64,000 nt of DNA, taken from the NCBI GenBank assembly GCA_900316795.1, contig ONEF01000006.1, forward strand, positions 62,001-126,000, read 5' to 3'. The notes under the pieces are model-generated. The model did no database searches, was not told the DNA's origin, and was given only the letters and a program-made list of their open reading frames with translations. A program made the position numbers and the translations under genes. The DNA comes from an uncultured Bacteroidales bacterium (GTDB lineage: Bacteria; Bacteroidota; Bacteroidia; Bacteroidales; UBA932). How positions within the stretch are numbered: position 1 is the first letter of the stretch; each line of letters opens with the position of its first letter. Below, one piece after another: positions 1 to 8,670 of the stretch.

Positions 1-158
1 TCTCGGAATCAGATGTTACGGAAGATTGCAAAGTTGCTTGTATGCTTCTATTAGACAATCAGGCCGGAGCAGAATACCATTTCAAGAAAATTCCTGAAGA
101 ACAAAAAGAGTTCTTCAAGTCTATGCCGATATATCACTTCTGGAAAGAAAAACATTAA
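1..158 (+). CDS. 3' end of an unrecognised gene upstream of the type III R-M operon
   Basis: An open frame runs in from the window edge (first full codon at base 3) and stops at TAA 156-158, giving about 51 C-terminal residues ending in HFWKEKH. I do not recognise the family. It is on the same strand as the first methyltransferase gene and ends only 5 bases before its ATG, so it is probably in the same operon. Small accessory genes often sit at this place in type III restriction-modification operons, but nothing visible here supports a function. Confidence 0.5.
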   Translation, partial: SESDVTEDCKVACMLLLDNQAGAEYHFKKIPEEQKEFFKSMPIYHFWKEKH

Positions 159-163
159 AAGAT

Positions 164-2065
164 ATGGAAAAAATGAAAATGCACACTCCGGATATCACCG
201 AGATTAACATTGAGAAAATCGGACAACTTTTTCCGAATTGCCTTACCGAGAGGATTGGCGCGGATGGGAAGGTTGAAAGAGTTATCGATTTTGACATGCT
301 CCGGCAGGAGCTCTCCAAGGAGATCGTGGAAGGGCCGCAGGAGAGGTATCAGTTTACTTGGCCGGATAAGAAGAAGGCCATCCGGCTGGCAAATACCCCG
401 TCCACGATGACACTGCGTCCCTGCCGCGAAGAGAGTGTTGATTTCGATAATACCGAGAATCTCTATATCGAAGGTGACAATCTGGAGGTGCTGAAGCTTC
501 TGCGGGAGGATTATCTTGGGAAGGTGAAGATGATTTATATTGACCCACCGTATAATACTGGGAATGATTTTGTGTATGAGGATGATTTTAGTTTGTCATC
601 TGAAGCATATTCAGAATTATCCGGGCAGAATGACGCAGAAGGTAACAGGATGGTTCTGAATGCAGAAAGCAATGGCCGTTTCCATACAGACTGGCTCAAT
701 ATGATCTATCCTCGGTTGAAGGTTGCTAAAGATTTTTTAAGTGAAGACGGCGTTATTTTTATCAGCATTGACGATCATGAGCAAGAGAATTTGAAGAAGG
801 TCTGTGAAGAGGTTTTCGGGGGAAGAAACTTTATTGCAGAACTCATCTGGCAGAGGGCTTTCTCTCCGAAAAATGATGCGAAGTTTATTTCCAATAGTCA
901 TGACTACATTCTGATGTTCGCGAAAAATATAGAGCGTTTCGTGATTGGAAGATTAGAAAGGACAGAAGAAGCCAACGCTCGTTATTCAAATCCTGATAAT
1001 GATCCACGCGGTGTCTGGATGTCAAGCGATATCTCAGTAAAAACATATAACGCAGAATGCGATTATCCTATAACGACCCCTTCGGGGAAAGTTATAGAGC
1101 CTCCAGCAGGACGCTGCTGGAGTCTCTCGAAAAATGCTTTTTTCGAGAGACTCCAAGATAATAGAATATGGTTTGGACCAAACGGTGATGGAACGCCTCG
1201 TATTAAACGTTTTCTAACCGATCTTAAATTTGATGGGATGGCCCCAACTTCTATTCTTCTGTTCAAAGAAGTTGGACACAGCCAAGAGGGTGCACAAGAA
1301 GTTGTTTCACTCTTCGGCGATAAAGGCGTTTTTGATGGGCCAAAACCTATCCGTTTAATGGAACGTCTCCTAACACTTGCAAATCTGCAAAAGGATTCCA
1401 TTGTGCTCGATTTCTTTTCCGGAAGTGCAACGACAGCCCATGCTGTCATGAAGCGTAATGTAGAGAAGAACTTGAACTGTAAATTTATCCTCGTACAACT
1501 ACCTGAAAAGGTAAGCGAGAAAAAGAAAGACCAAGGCTACAAAACCATCTGCGCCATTGGAAAAGAAAGAATACGAAGGGCAGCAAAGAAATTGCGTAAA
1601 GGGTTGGATAACAAGAATGTAAATGATGGGTTCTTTGCTGCTGGGGATTCAGAAATGAAACATGATTTCGGATTCCGTGTCCTTAAGCTCGATTCAAGTA
1701 ATATGGAAGATGTATATTATCGTCCAGAAGACTCTTCTGAAAGTACTCTTTTTGAAAGCAATGTCAAAGAAGGCCGAACTCCAGAAGATCTTCTTTTCCA
1801 AGTAATGCTGGAATGTAATCTTCCTCTTTCAGCGAAGATTCAAACTGAGAAGATTGCTGGGAAGGAAGTCTTTACAGTCAATAATGGCTATTTGATTGCC
1901 TGTTTCGATGAGGATATCAACGAAGATGTAATCAAGGTTATCGCCAAACGCAAACCGTATTATTTCGTAATGCGTGATAGTTCTCTTGCTTCGGACAATG
2001 TTGCAGACAATTTTGAGCAAATCTTCCAAGCCTATAGCAAAGATACCATAAGAAAAATTTTGTAG
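164..2065 (+). CDS. mod: Type III restriction-modification methyltransferase Mod (copy 1)
   Basis: This is the DNA adenine-N6 methyltransferase subunit that sets the recognition sequence of a type III restriction-modification system. It has 633 residues, normal for Mod. The order of motifs is the beta-class one: catalytic DPPY within DPPYNTGNDF (about residue 127), then a central target-recognition region (roughly 215-410), then the SAM-binding motif FSGSATTAHA (about 420). The C-terminal 190 residues closely match the second Mod downstream, while the central part does not, so the two copies should recognise different sequences. The start ATG 164 is supported by alignment with the start of copy 2 (both begin M-x-K-x-x-M-H-T). 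The central region contains two adjacent inverted repeats (1101-1155). The stop is 2 bases before the next start codon. Confidence 0.93.
   Translation: MEKMKMHTPDITEINIEKIGQLFPNCLTERIGADGKVERVIDFDMLRQELSKEIVEGPQERYQFTWPDKKKAIRLANTPSTMTLRPCREESVDFDNTENLYIEGDNLEVLKLLREDYLGKVKMIYIDPPYNTGNDFVYEDDFSLSSEAYSELSGQNDAEGNRMVLNAESNGRFHTDWLNMIYPRLKVAKDFLSEDGVIFISIDDHEQENLKKVCEEVFGGRNFIAELIWQRAFSPKNDAKFISNSHDYILMFAKNIERFVIGRLERTEEANARYSNPDNDPRGVWMSSDISVKTYNAECDYPITTPSGKVIEPPAGRCWSLSKNAFFERLQDNRIWFGPNGDGTPRIKRFLTDLKFDGMAPTSILLFKEVGHSQEGAQEVVSLFGDKGVFDGPKPIRLMERLLTLANLQKDSIVLDFFSGSATTAHAVMKRNVEKNLNCKFILVQLPEKVSEKKKDQGYKTICAIGKERIRRAAKKLRKGLDNKNVNDGFFAAGDSEMKHDFGFRVLKLDSSNMEDVYYRPEDSSESTLFESNVKEGRTPEDLLFQVMLECNLPLSAKIQTEKIAGKEVFTVNNGYLIACFDEDINEDVIKVIAKRKPYYFVMRDSSLASDNVADNFEQIFQAYSKDTIRKIL
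1101..1155. repeat. Two overlapping inverted repeats inside the Mod 1 recognition region
   Basis: CTCCAGCAG (1101-1109) is the exact reverse complement of CTGCTGGAG (1114-1122). Overlapping it, TGGAGTCTCTCGAAAAA (1118-1134) is the exact reverse complement of 1139-1155, with only 4 bases between the arms. The 17-bp perfect stem lies wholly inside coding sequence, at the conserved GRCWSLSK...FFERL stretch. Three related CTCCA/TGGAG arms lie within 55 bases, so alternative hairpins can form. Confidence 0.85.
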
Positions 2066-2067
2066 TT

Positions 2068-4001
2068 ATGGATAAACTCAATATGCATACAAAAGACTTC
2101 GCTTCAGTTTATGCGGAAAAGCTGGCTCAACTTTTTCCGGAATGTATTACGGAAGTGATTGATAATCAATGGGGGGGGGGGTAAAGAAAGCTATTGATTT
2201 TGAGAGGCTTAAGCAGCTGCTCGCAACCGATGTTGTCGAAGGCCCAACCGAAAGATACCAGTTTACTTGGCCAGATAAGAAGAAAGCAATAAGGATGGCA
2301 AATGCGCCAACAAATATGACGCTACGCCCGTGCAGAGAAGAAAGTGTCAACTTCGATAAAACAGAAAACCTGTATATCGAAGGGGATAACCTTGAAGTAC
2401 TCAAACTTCTGCGAGAGGACTATCTTGGCAAAGTTAAGATGATATATATTGATCCGCCTTATAATACCGGTAACGATTTTGTTTATGAGGATGACTTCTC
2501 ACGGACTTCATCTGACTATGCAAGTAATTCTGGACAAGAAGACGAAGAAGGCAATCGTTTAGTACAGAATACAGAGAGCAATGGTCGGTTTCATACAGAT
2601 TGGCTAAACATGATATTTCCGAGATTAAAAGTAGCCAAAGACTTGTTGGCAGACGATGGAGTTATATTTGTTAGCATAGATGACAATGAAATTGAGAATT
2701 TAAAAAAAGTCTGCAATGAGATATTCGGAGAAAAGAATTTCCTTGCTTGCTTTAAATGGAATCGAGTTGCAAAGGCTCCAAGCCTTTCCGGTATGGTGAG
2801 AACTAAATATGAATATGTCTTGGCATATTTCAAAAGCACCCAGCCTCGACTGTTTGGAAAAGCCTCATACAATACTCAAGGACCACTTTGGCATCTTCCA
2901 AATAAAAGAGCTGAACTTATATTTCCAGCACGGAGTATACGTATCACCCAGTCTTTTGCTGCTGGCGAATATGGCGGGACATATCAAGTTGAGCTTTTAG
3001 ACGATATGATTGAAGAGAGTGGGCTGAATAAGGATGCCGTTCGCATAAGGGCGTGTTCTGCATGGGCGCAGGGTAGAATTAATTCCTACGTATCGTCCGG
3101 AAAGACATTCCAGATAAAAAAGAGCCCCGTTACAATGTATACAGATTTGGATAGCGAAGATAATTTTATTGCGCCTTCAGATCTTATTGATGATAATGAG
3201 TGTGGTGTAAAGCGAAACACTGATGCAAAAGAAGAACTTCGAAAACTTGGAATTCCATTTGATTATGCTAAGCCAATTTCACTTCCAAAATATCTTGCAA
3301 AAACCATTACTTACAATACCAAAGATGCCATAATTCTTGACTTCTTTTCTGGGTCAGGCACGACGGCACAATCGGTGTTCGAGCTCAATGTTGAAGACGA
3401 GGGGAAGCGTAAGTTTATTCTTGTGCAGCTTCCTGAAGAAACAGAGCCTACTACGGAAGCCTTCAAAGCAGGCTACAAAGACATCTGCAAAATCGGCAAA
3501 GAGCGTATCCGCAGGGCCGGAAAGAAGATTCTTGAGGAGCAAACTAAAACCGAATCCGAAGGAGGTCTCTTCGCTCCATCTGAATCCAAGCCCAAAGTAG
3601 ATGTTGGCTTCCGTGTCCTAAAGCTCGACTCCAGTAACATGCAAGATGTCTATTATCGCCCGGAGGAATCCTCCGAAGCAACCCTCTTCGAGGACAACAT
3701 CAAACCAGACCGCACCCCTGAAGACCTGCTCTTCCAAGTGATGCTGGAGTGCAACCTCCCTCTATCCGCCAAGATCGAGAGCAAGAAGATTGAAGGCAAA
3801 GAAGTATTCAGTGTCAATAATGGATATTTGATGGCCTGCTTTGATAGGGAAGTCAACGAGGATCTTATCAAGGAGGTGGCAAAGGCTAAGCCTTATTACT
3901 TTATTCTCCGTGATAGCTCTCTGACTTCAGATAATGTAGCCGACAACTTCGAACAAATTTTTCAAGCTTACAGCAAGGATACAATCCGAAGAATTTTGTA
4001 A
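2068..4001 (+). CDS. mod: Type III methyltransferase Mod (copy 2), candidate phase-variable gene, currently out of frame
   Basis: This is a second Mod subunit with DPPYNTGNDF and FSGSGTTAQS motifs, very similar to copy 1 at both ends but with a different central recognition region. The natural start appears to be ATG 2068: the first 34 codons (MDKLNMHTKDF..., QLFPECITEVID) align with the start of copy 1. That frame then enters an 11-G run (2171-2181) and stops at TAA 2182-2184. The rest of the gene is read one frame away, uninterrupted to 4001, and could start only at the ATG at 2169-2171, whose last base is the first G. A run of 9 or 12 Gs would join both parts. As it stands the gene is off, or makes a product of 610 residues lacking the conserved N-terminus. 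A homopolymer sequencing error is the alternative. Confidence 0.9.
2171..2181. repeat. Poly-G tract (11 G), candidate phase-variation switch
   Basis: Eleven consecutive G residues lie about 100 bases downstream of the mod copy 2 start codon. Counting codons from ATG 2068, 9 or 12 Gs keep the reading frame and 11 Gs bring in TAA immediately after the tract. Homopolymeric or short-repeat tracts inside mod genes are the classic switch of phase-variable type III systems in Haemophilus, Neisseria and Helicobacter. Confidence 0.9.
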
Positions 4002-4011
4002 CTTCGGGGTT

Positions 4012-5436
4012 ATGAAGACGATTGAAGAATATAAGGCGATGCAGGAAGGCCAGACCTTTGAGCGGAAAAGCGCTCGAATAGAACCTAAGGCACTGGCCGT
4101 TATTATGGTTGCCATGGCTAATGCCGATGGCGGAACGATTGCTGTCGGCATTGAGGATGATGGTACGATAAGCGGCATTGACGGAATGGCCGAGCACATC
4201 AACGACTTGCTGCGTGTGCCGTTCGACTATTGCATCCCTTCTGTCAATGTCCATCCTCAACGGATTCCTTGCATCGATAAGGACGGAAAGAATAACCATA
4301 TCCTTGTTTTAGATGTGGAACAGAGTAGCTCGATTCACGCGACGTCTTCCGATGAGGCTTATTATCGAGTCGGTGACAAATCCAAGAGACTCTCTTTTGA
4401 CGACCGTATGCAGATTATGTTGGCAAAAGGAGTGCAGTACTATGAGGATTATCCTGTTGTAAGGGCTACGGTTGAAGATTTGGATTTGGACTTTGTTTCA
4501 AAATATTGCGAAAGAATTGGTTACAAGAAAGATGCGCTGACTTTTCTTCGTACCAATGGTGATTATATCCTTACCAAAGATGACAAGGAACTGATTAGCG
4601 GTGCAGCCATTCTGTTGTTTGGGAAAGATCCGCAGCGCTTCTTCCAGCGGGCCTATATTCGTTTTATCCGATATGAAGGAACAGAGGAGAAGGTAGGCCG
4701 GGAAATGAATGTCATTAAGGACATTACTTTCAAGGGGCGAATTTTGGATATGACTCAATCCGCAATCTCTTTTGTTAAGACTCAACTCAAAGAAAGGACT
4801 TATCTCGGGCCAGATGCGCTCTTTGTTACTGAGCCTGAATATCCAGAATTCAGCTGGACAGAACTTATCGTCAATGCGGTTGCCCATCGAGACTATTCCA
4901 TTCTCGGTACTGATATACAAATTAAGTTGTTCGATGACCACTATACGGTGGAGAGCCCAGGTATTCTTCCTGGTAGGGTGAGGCTTAATAATATGCGGAC
5001 TACTCACTTCTCACGCAATCCCAAGATTGCAGCTTTTATGAAAGAATACGAGTTTATCCGAGAGTTTGGTGAGGGCGTTGACCGAATGTACCGTGAGTTG
5101 GAGGAAGGAGGCTGGCCGAAGCCTATTTTCAAGCAAGATGACTTTATGCTTCGTGCAAGGCTTTCATCGCGATTTACACTAAAAACTTCACCAGAAACTT
5201 CACCAGAAACTTCACCAGAAATGCCAGTAATGGATTTGTCTGAGCGCGAATATTCCATTCTTGCTCTCATAAGAAAACAGAGAAATATCACCACGCAAAA
5301 AATGGCGGATAAACTGGGGATAAGTAAAAGAGCAGTTATCCCGTATCTGAAATCATTGCAGGAAAAGAAAATAATCTTTCGTGAAGGACCCAAAAAAGGT
5401 GGATGGTGGACTATTTTGGTAGATAAAGCTGAATAA
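4012..5436 (+). CDS. AlbA_2 (Schlafen-type) putative DNA-binding / HATPase / winged-helix protein
   Basis: A protein of 474 residues belonging to the AlbA_2-containing 'ATP-binding protein' family. The N-terminus shows the AlbA_2 pattern (FERKSARIE near residue 18, then ANADGGTIAVGIEDDGTISGI). A HATPase_c_4-like part follows (ELIVNAVAHRDY near 284, FGEGVDRMYRELEEGG near 348). The C-terminal 70 residues look like a helix-turn-helix (TTQKMADKLGISKRAVIPYL). A TSPE repeat linker (DNA 5185-5220) joins the last two parts. It lies between mod and res on the same strand, 10 bases after mod 2 and 4 bases before res, so it is probably co-transcribed and may regulate or assist the restriction system. 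That role is inference from context. Family members are often described only as putative transcriptional regulators. Confidence 0.85.
   Translation: MKTIEEYKAMQEGQTFERKSARIEPKALAVIMVAMANADGGTIAVGIEDDGTISGIDGMAEHINDLLRVPFDYCIPSVNVHPQRIPCIDKDGKNNHILVLDVEQSSSIHATSSDEAYYRVGDKSKRLSFDDRMQIMLAKGVQYYEDYPVVRATVEDLDLDFVSKYCERIGYKKDALTFLRTNGDYILTKDDKELISGAAILLFGKDPQRFFQRAYIRFIRYEGTEEKVGREMNVIKDITFKGRILDMTQSAISFVKTQLKERTYLGPDALFVTEPEYPEFSWTELIVNAVAHRDYSILGTDIQIKLFDDHYTVESPGILPGRVRLNNMRTTHFSRNPKIAAFMKEYEFIREFGEGVDRMYRELEEGGWPKPIFKQDDFMLRARLSSRFTLKTSPETSPETSPEMPVMDLSEREYSILALIRKQRNITTQKMADKLGISKRAVIPYLKSLQEKKIIFREGPKKGGWWTILVDKAE
5185..5220 (+). repeat. Three perfect 12-bp tandem repeats coding for TSPE units
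   Basis: The unit ACTTCACCAGAA is repeated three times exactly, encoding a T-S-P-E linker between the ATPase-like part and the helix-turn-helix of the AlbA_2 protein. The unit is a multiple of three, so copy-number change alters linker length without breaking the frame. Confidence 0.9.
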
Positions 5437-5440
5437 CCGT

Positions 5441-8400
5441 ATGAACTTCAAGTTTAAGATACAACAATATCAGACCGATGCGGTAGAAAATACCGTCACG
5501 GTTTTTGCAGGACAGCCGTCTCGTGAATCATTCCAATATAGGCGAGATATCGGTATGACACTAGGCGTTGGAGAAGACTTTGCCGGATATCGCAATAGCG
5601 ATATAGAGCTGTCCGATTCCCAGCTTTTGGATAACATTCAGAAGATTCAGGATTCTCAGGATATCAAGCAATCTGCGAAGCTCGTCAGCGATCTTGGTAA
5701 ATTGGGCCTCGACATCGAAATGGAGACAGGTACCGGGAAGACCTACGTCTATATCAAGACCATGTTCGAGCTCAACAAGCGCTATGGCTGGAACAAATAT
5801 ATCGTCGTTGTTCCATCCATTGCCATCCGCGAAGGCGTGAACAAGAGCTTCAACATGCTTGAAGACCACTTCATGGAGCACTACGGCAAGAAGGCCAGAT
5901 TCTTCATCTATAACTCATCCAATCTCCAACTCCTGGACTCTTTTTCCAGTGACGCCGGCATCAATGTAATGATTATCAACACCCAGGCATTTGCTACAGA
6001 TATGAAGGAAGGTGGCAGCCGTGGGGCTAGCCGTATCATCTATTCCGAGCGTGATGACTTTAGGAGTCGCAAGCCCATAGATGTGATAGCTGCTAATCGT
6101 CCGATTATCATCATGGATGAGCCGCAGAAAATGGAAGGTCAGGCAACCCAGACTGCACTCAAACGATTTAAGCCGTTGTTTGTCCTTTACTATTCTGCAA
6201 CGCATAAGACTCAGCATAACTGCGTCTATGCATTGGATGCACTGGATGCTTATAAGCAGAAACTTGTCAAGAAGATCCAGGTAAAGGGATTTGAAGTCAA
6301 GAATCTCAAGGGAACAAGTTCATACCTGTATCTGGATGATATCCTCCTTTCTAAGAATCAGCCTCCAATGGTGCGTCTGGAGATGGAGATAGAGACTGGT
6401 TCCGGAGTCAAGAAGGTGATGAAGAAGCTGGGCCAGGGAGATAGCTTGTATAGCGAATCAGGCCTTCTAGAGTATAAGGATTTCACAATCTCCGACATCG
6501 ATGCCTTCCGGAATACCGTCACATTCCTTAATGGCGTTAAGATAGCCAAAGGTGAGGTATATGGCGACAGTAGTGAGGAGGCCATGCAGCGGGTCCAGAT
6601 TAGAGAGACGATTGCATCCCACTTCGAAAAAGAGCGTGATCTCTTCAAGCGGGGAATCAAGACCCTTTCCCTCTTCTTCATTGATGAGGTGGCTCATTAC
6701 AAGAGTTATGATTCCGAAGGAAACGAGGTCCATGGCCCCTTCTGGAAAATCTTCGAGGAAGAATATACTCGTATTCTAAATGAGAATATATCCCTGTTTG
6801 AGGATGATTACCAGGCGTATCTTCGTCGATTCGATGCATCTCAGGTTCACAACGGCTATTTCTCAATTGATAAGAAGGGTCGTATGGTGAACAGTGAGAT
6901 TAAGAGAGGAAGTGATATTTCTGATGATATCTCTGCCTATGACCTGATTCTTAAGAACAAAGAGCGCTTGCTGAGTTTTGATGAGCCGACTCGATTCATC
7001 TTCTCACATTCGGCTCTACGGGAAGGCTGGGACAATCCGAATGTATTCCAGATCTGTACACTCCGGCATGCAGCTTCCGCTATTGCCAAGAGGCAGGAGG
7101 TCGGCCGAGGACTCCGCATTTGTGTCGATCAGAACGGAACCAGAATGGATCTTGAAGAACTGGGCGAAGAGCAAGTGCAGGACATCAATAAACTGACTGT
7201 TATCGCCAACGAGAGCTACAAGTCATTCGTTGATGACCTCCAGAAGGAAACCCGTGATGCGCTCCGTGAGCGTCCCACAAAGGCTACTCCAGACTTCTTC
7301 GAAGGAAAGAAGGTCAAATCCGAAAACACCCCGGAGCTTCCGTATATTATCAGCCCTCAGGATGCTCAGGCTATAGCTGGATACCTTATCGGATTCAATT
7401 ACGTTGATAAGGATTACAAGGTCACAGAAACATACAAGAAAGATCTGGAGGCAGGTACTCTCCAGCCTGTCTTCCCTGGTCTTAAGCACATTGAAGGCGA
7501 GATCCATAAACTCGTACAGGCAACCTTCGATGAGAGCATCACTCTGGACAGCATGATTGAGAACGGCAATGCCTCAGCTGAAGCAACAAACCGTCTCAAC
7601 GAGAATTTTTCCAGAAAAGAATTCCAGGCCCTGTGGAAAGAAATTAATCACAAATATGTCTATACAGTCCATTATGATAGCAAAGAACTCATAGAAAAGG
7701 CTATTACAGCTATTGACAGGAATCTGACCGTCACAGAACTGAAGTACGTTATGACCGTTGGTGACCAGGATTCTGTAGATACTTTCGGAGACACGAAGAC
7801 TTCTACCAAGACCCTCGGAACGGTCAGTACCTCTACTGTAAAATATGACCTCGTAGGTGAAGTTGCCAAACGCACGACATTGACCAGAAAAACTGTTACA
7901 ACCATCCTGAAAAGCATCAAACCAACGCGGCTTGCCATGTTCCGTAATAATCCGGAAGAGTTCATAAAAAACGTAAGCCGGATTATCAAGGATGAGAAAG
8001 CGACGATGATTGTGGAGCATATAGAGTATGACAAGATCGATCAGATTTACGATAGCGAAATCTTCACCCAGGAGAAGCACTCTCAGAATGTCACTAAGGC
8101 GTATTCGTCTAAGAAAAGCATTATGGATTACGTGTTCACAGACTCTGATGGTGAGCGCGCTTTCGCAGCGGATCTTGATGCAGCTACGGAGGTCTGTGTG
8201 TATGCTAAACTCCCTCGTTCTTTCCAGATACCTACACCTGTTGGGAATTATGCTCCAGACTGGGCAATCGCTTTCAACAAGGGCACCGTCAAGCACATCT
8301 TCTTCATTGCCGAGACAAAGGGCTCTATGGATTCCATGCAGCTCAAGGAAATTGAAAAAGCCAAGATTGGATGTGCCGAAAAGCTTTTCAATAATATCTC

Positions 8401-8473
8401 TTCATCCCATGTACGATACCGCATGGTAAAGAGCTACCAGAACCTTCTGGATATCATGAAATCAATAGATTAA
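5441..8473 (+). CDS. res: Type III restriction enzyme Res subunit (helicase-nuclease)
   Basis: This is the ATP-dependent restriction subunit that works with Mod to translocate or slide on DNA and cleave unmethylated sites. It is complete at 1010 residues. Superfamily 2 helicase motifs are visible: Walker A ETGTGKT (about residues 95-101), DEPQ in place of DEAD (226-229), YSATHKT (about 252), and motif VI QEVGRGLRI (about 558). The C-terminus carries a PD-(D/E)xK nuclease signature: APDWAIAF followed by AETKG (about 935-960). It starts 4 bases after the AlbA_2 gene stops, so mod1-mod2-albA_2-res read as one operon. Only one Res is present for two Mods. Confidence 0.95.
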   Translation: MNFKFKIQQYQTDAVENTVTVFAGQPSRESFQYRRDIGMTLGVGEDFAGYRNSDIELSDSQLLDNIQKIQDSQDIKQSAKLVSDLGKLGLDIEMETGTGKTYVYIKTMFELNKRYGWNKYIVVVPSIAIREGVNKSFNMLEDHFMEHYGKKARFFIYNSSNLQLLDSFSSDAGINVMIINTQAFATDMKEGGSRGASRIIYSERDDFRSRKPIDVIAANRPIIIMDEPQKMEGQATQTALKRFKPLFVLYYSATHKTQHNCVYALDALDAYKQKLVKKIQVKGFEVKNLKGTSSYLYLDDILLSKNQPPMVRLEMEIETGSGVKKVMKKLGQGDSLYSESGLLEYKDFTISDIDAFRNTVTFLNGVKIAKGEVYGDSSEEAMQRVQIRETIASHFEKERDLFKRGIKTLSLFFIDEVAHYKSYDSEGNEVHGPFWKIFEEEYTRILNENISLFEDDYQAYLRRFDASQVHNGYFSIDKKGRMVNSEIKRGSDISDDISAYDLILKNKERLLSFDEPTRFIFSHSALREGWDNPNVFQICTLRHAASAIAKRQEVGRGLRICVDQNGTRMDLEELGEEQVQDINKLTVIANESYKSFVDDLQKETRDALRERPTKATPDFFEGKKVKSENTPELPYIISPQDAQAIAGYLIGFNYVDKDYKVTETYKKDLEAGTLQPVFPGLKHIEGEIHKLVQATFDESITLDSMIENGNASAEATNRLNENFSRKEFQALWKEINHKYVYTVHYDSKELIEKAITAIDRNLTVTELKYVMTVGDQDSVDTFGDTKTSTKTLGTVSTSTVKYDLVGEVAKRTTLTRKTVTTILKSIKPTRLAMFRNNPEEFIKNVSRIIKDEKATMIVEHIEYDKIDQIYDSEIFTQEKHSQNVTKAYSSKKSIMDYVFTDSDGERAFAADLDAATEVCVYAKLPRSFQIPTPVGNYAPDWAIAFNKGTVKHIFFIAETKGSMDSMQLKEIEKAKIGCAEKLFNNISSSHVRYRMVKSYQNLLDIMKSID

Positions 8474-8564
8474 AGGTTGTCCTTTGGGGTTGAGTCAAGG
8501 TAACTGGTTGATATTTGTAAAATCAACTTAATAGTGCAACTTTTAGCAGTAAAAGATTCCCAAA

Positions 8565-8587
8565 TTTTCCACGCAGTGCGTGGAAAA
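8565..8587. terminator. Possible hairpin terminator between res and the AAA ATPase gene
   Basis: TTTTCCACGC (8565-8574) pairs perfectly with GCGTGGAAAA (8578-8587) around a 3-base loop. It lies between two converging genes, so a terminator role is likely, but neither side has a clean run of T after the stem. A second weaker inverted repeat, GAAGCATA/TATGCTTC, lies at 8599-8637. No gene was seen in 8474-8670. Confidence 0.4.
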
Positions 8588-8670
8588 AGTCGGGATAAGA
8601 AGCATAGAAACCGACATAGTTATTGACTTTATGCTTCGTGCAATGAAACTCCACCCTATGTTGAACTAAA

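Noticed and set aside
1063-1449. Minus-strand ORF in mod 1 that repeats SLSK and FFERLQ
   Set aside because: It only reflects the palindrome read on the other strand; no start context or domain.
8474-8670. Small gene between res and the AAA ATPase
   Set aside because: No frame with plausible start and coding character; only inverted repeats.
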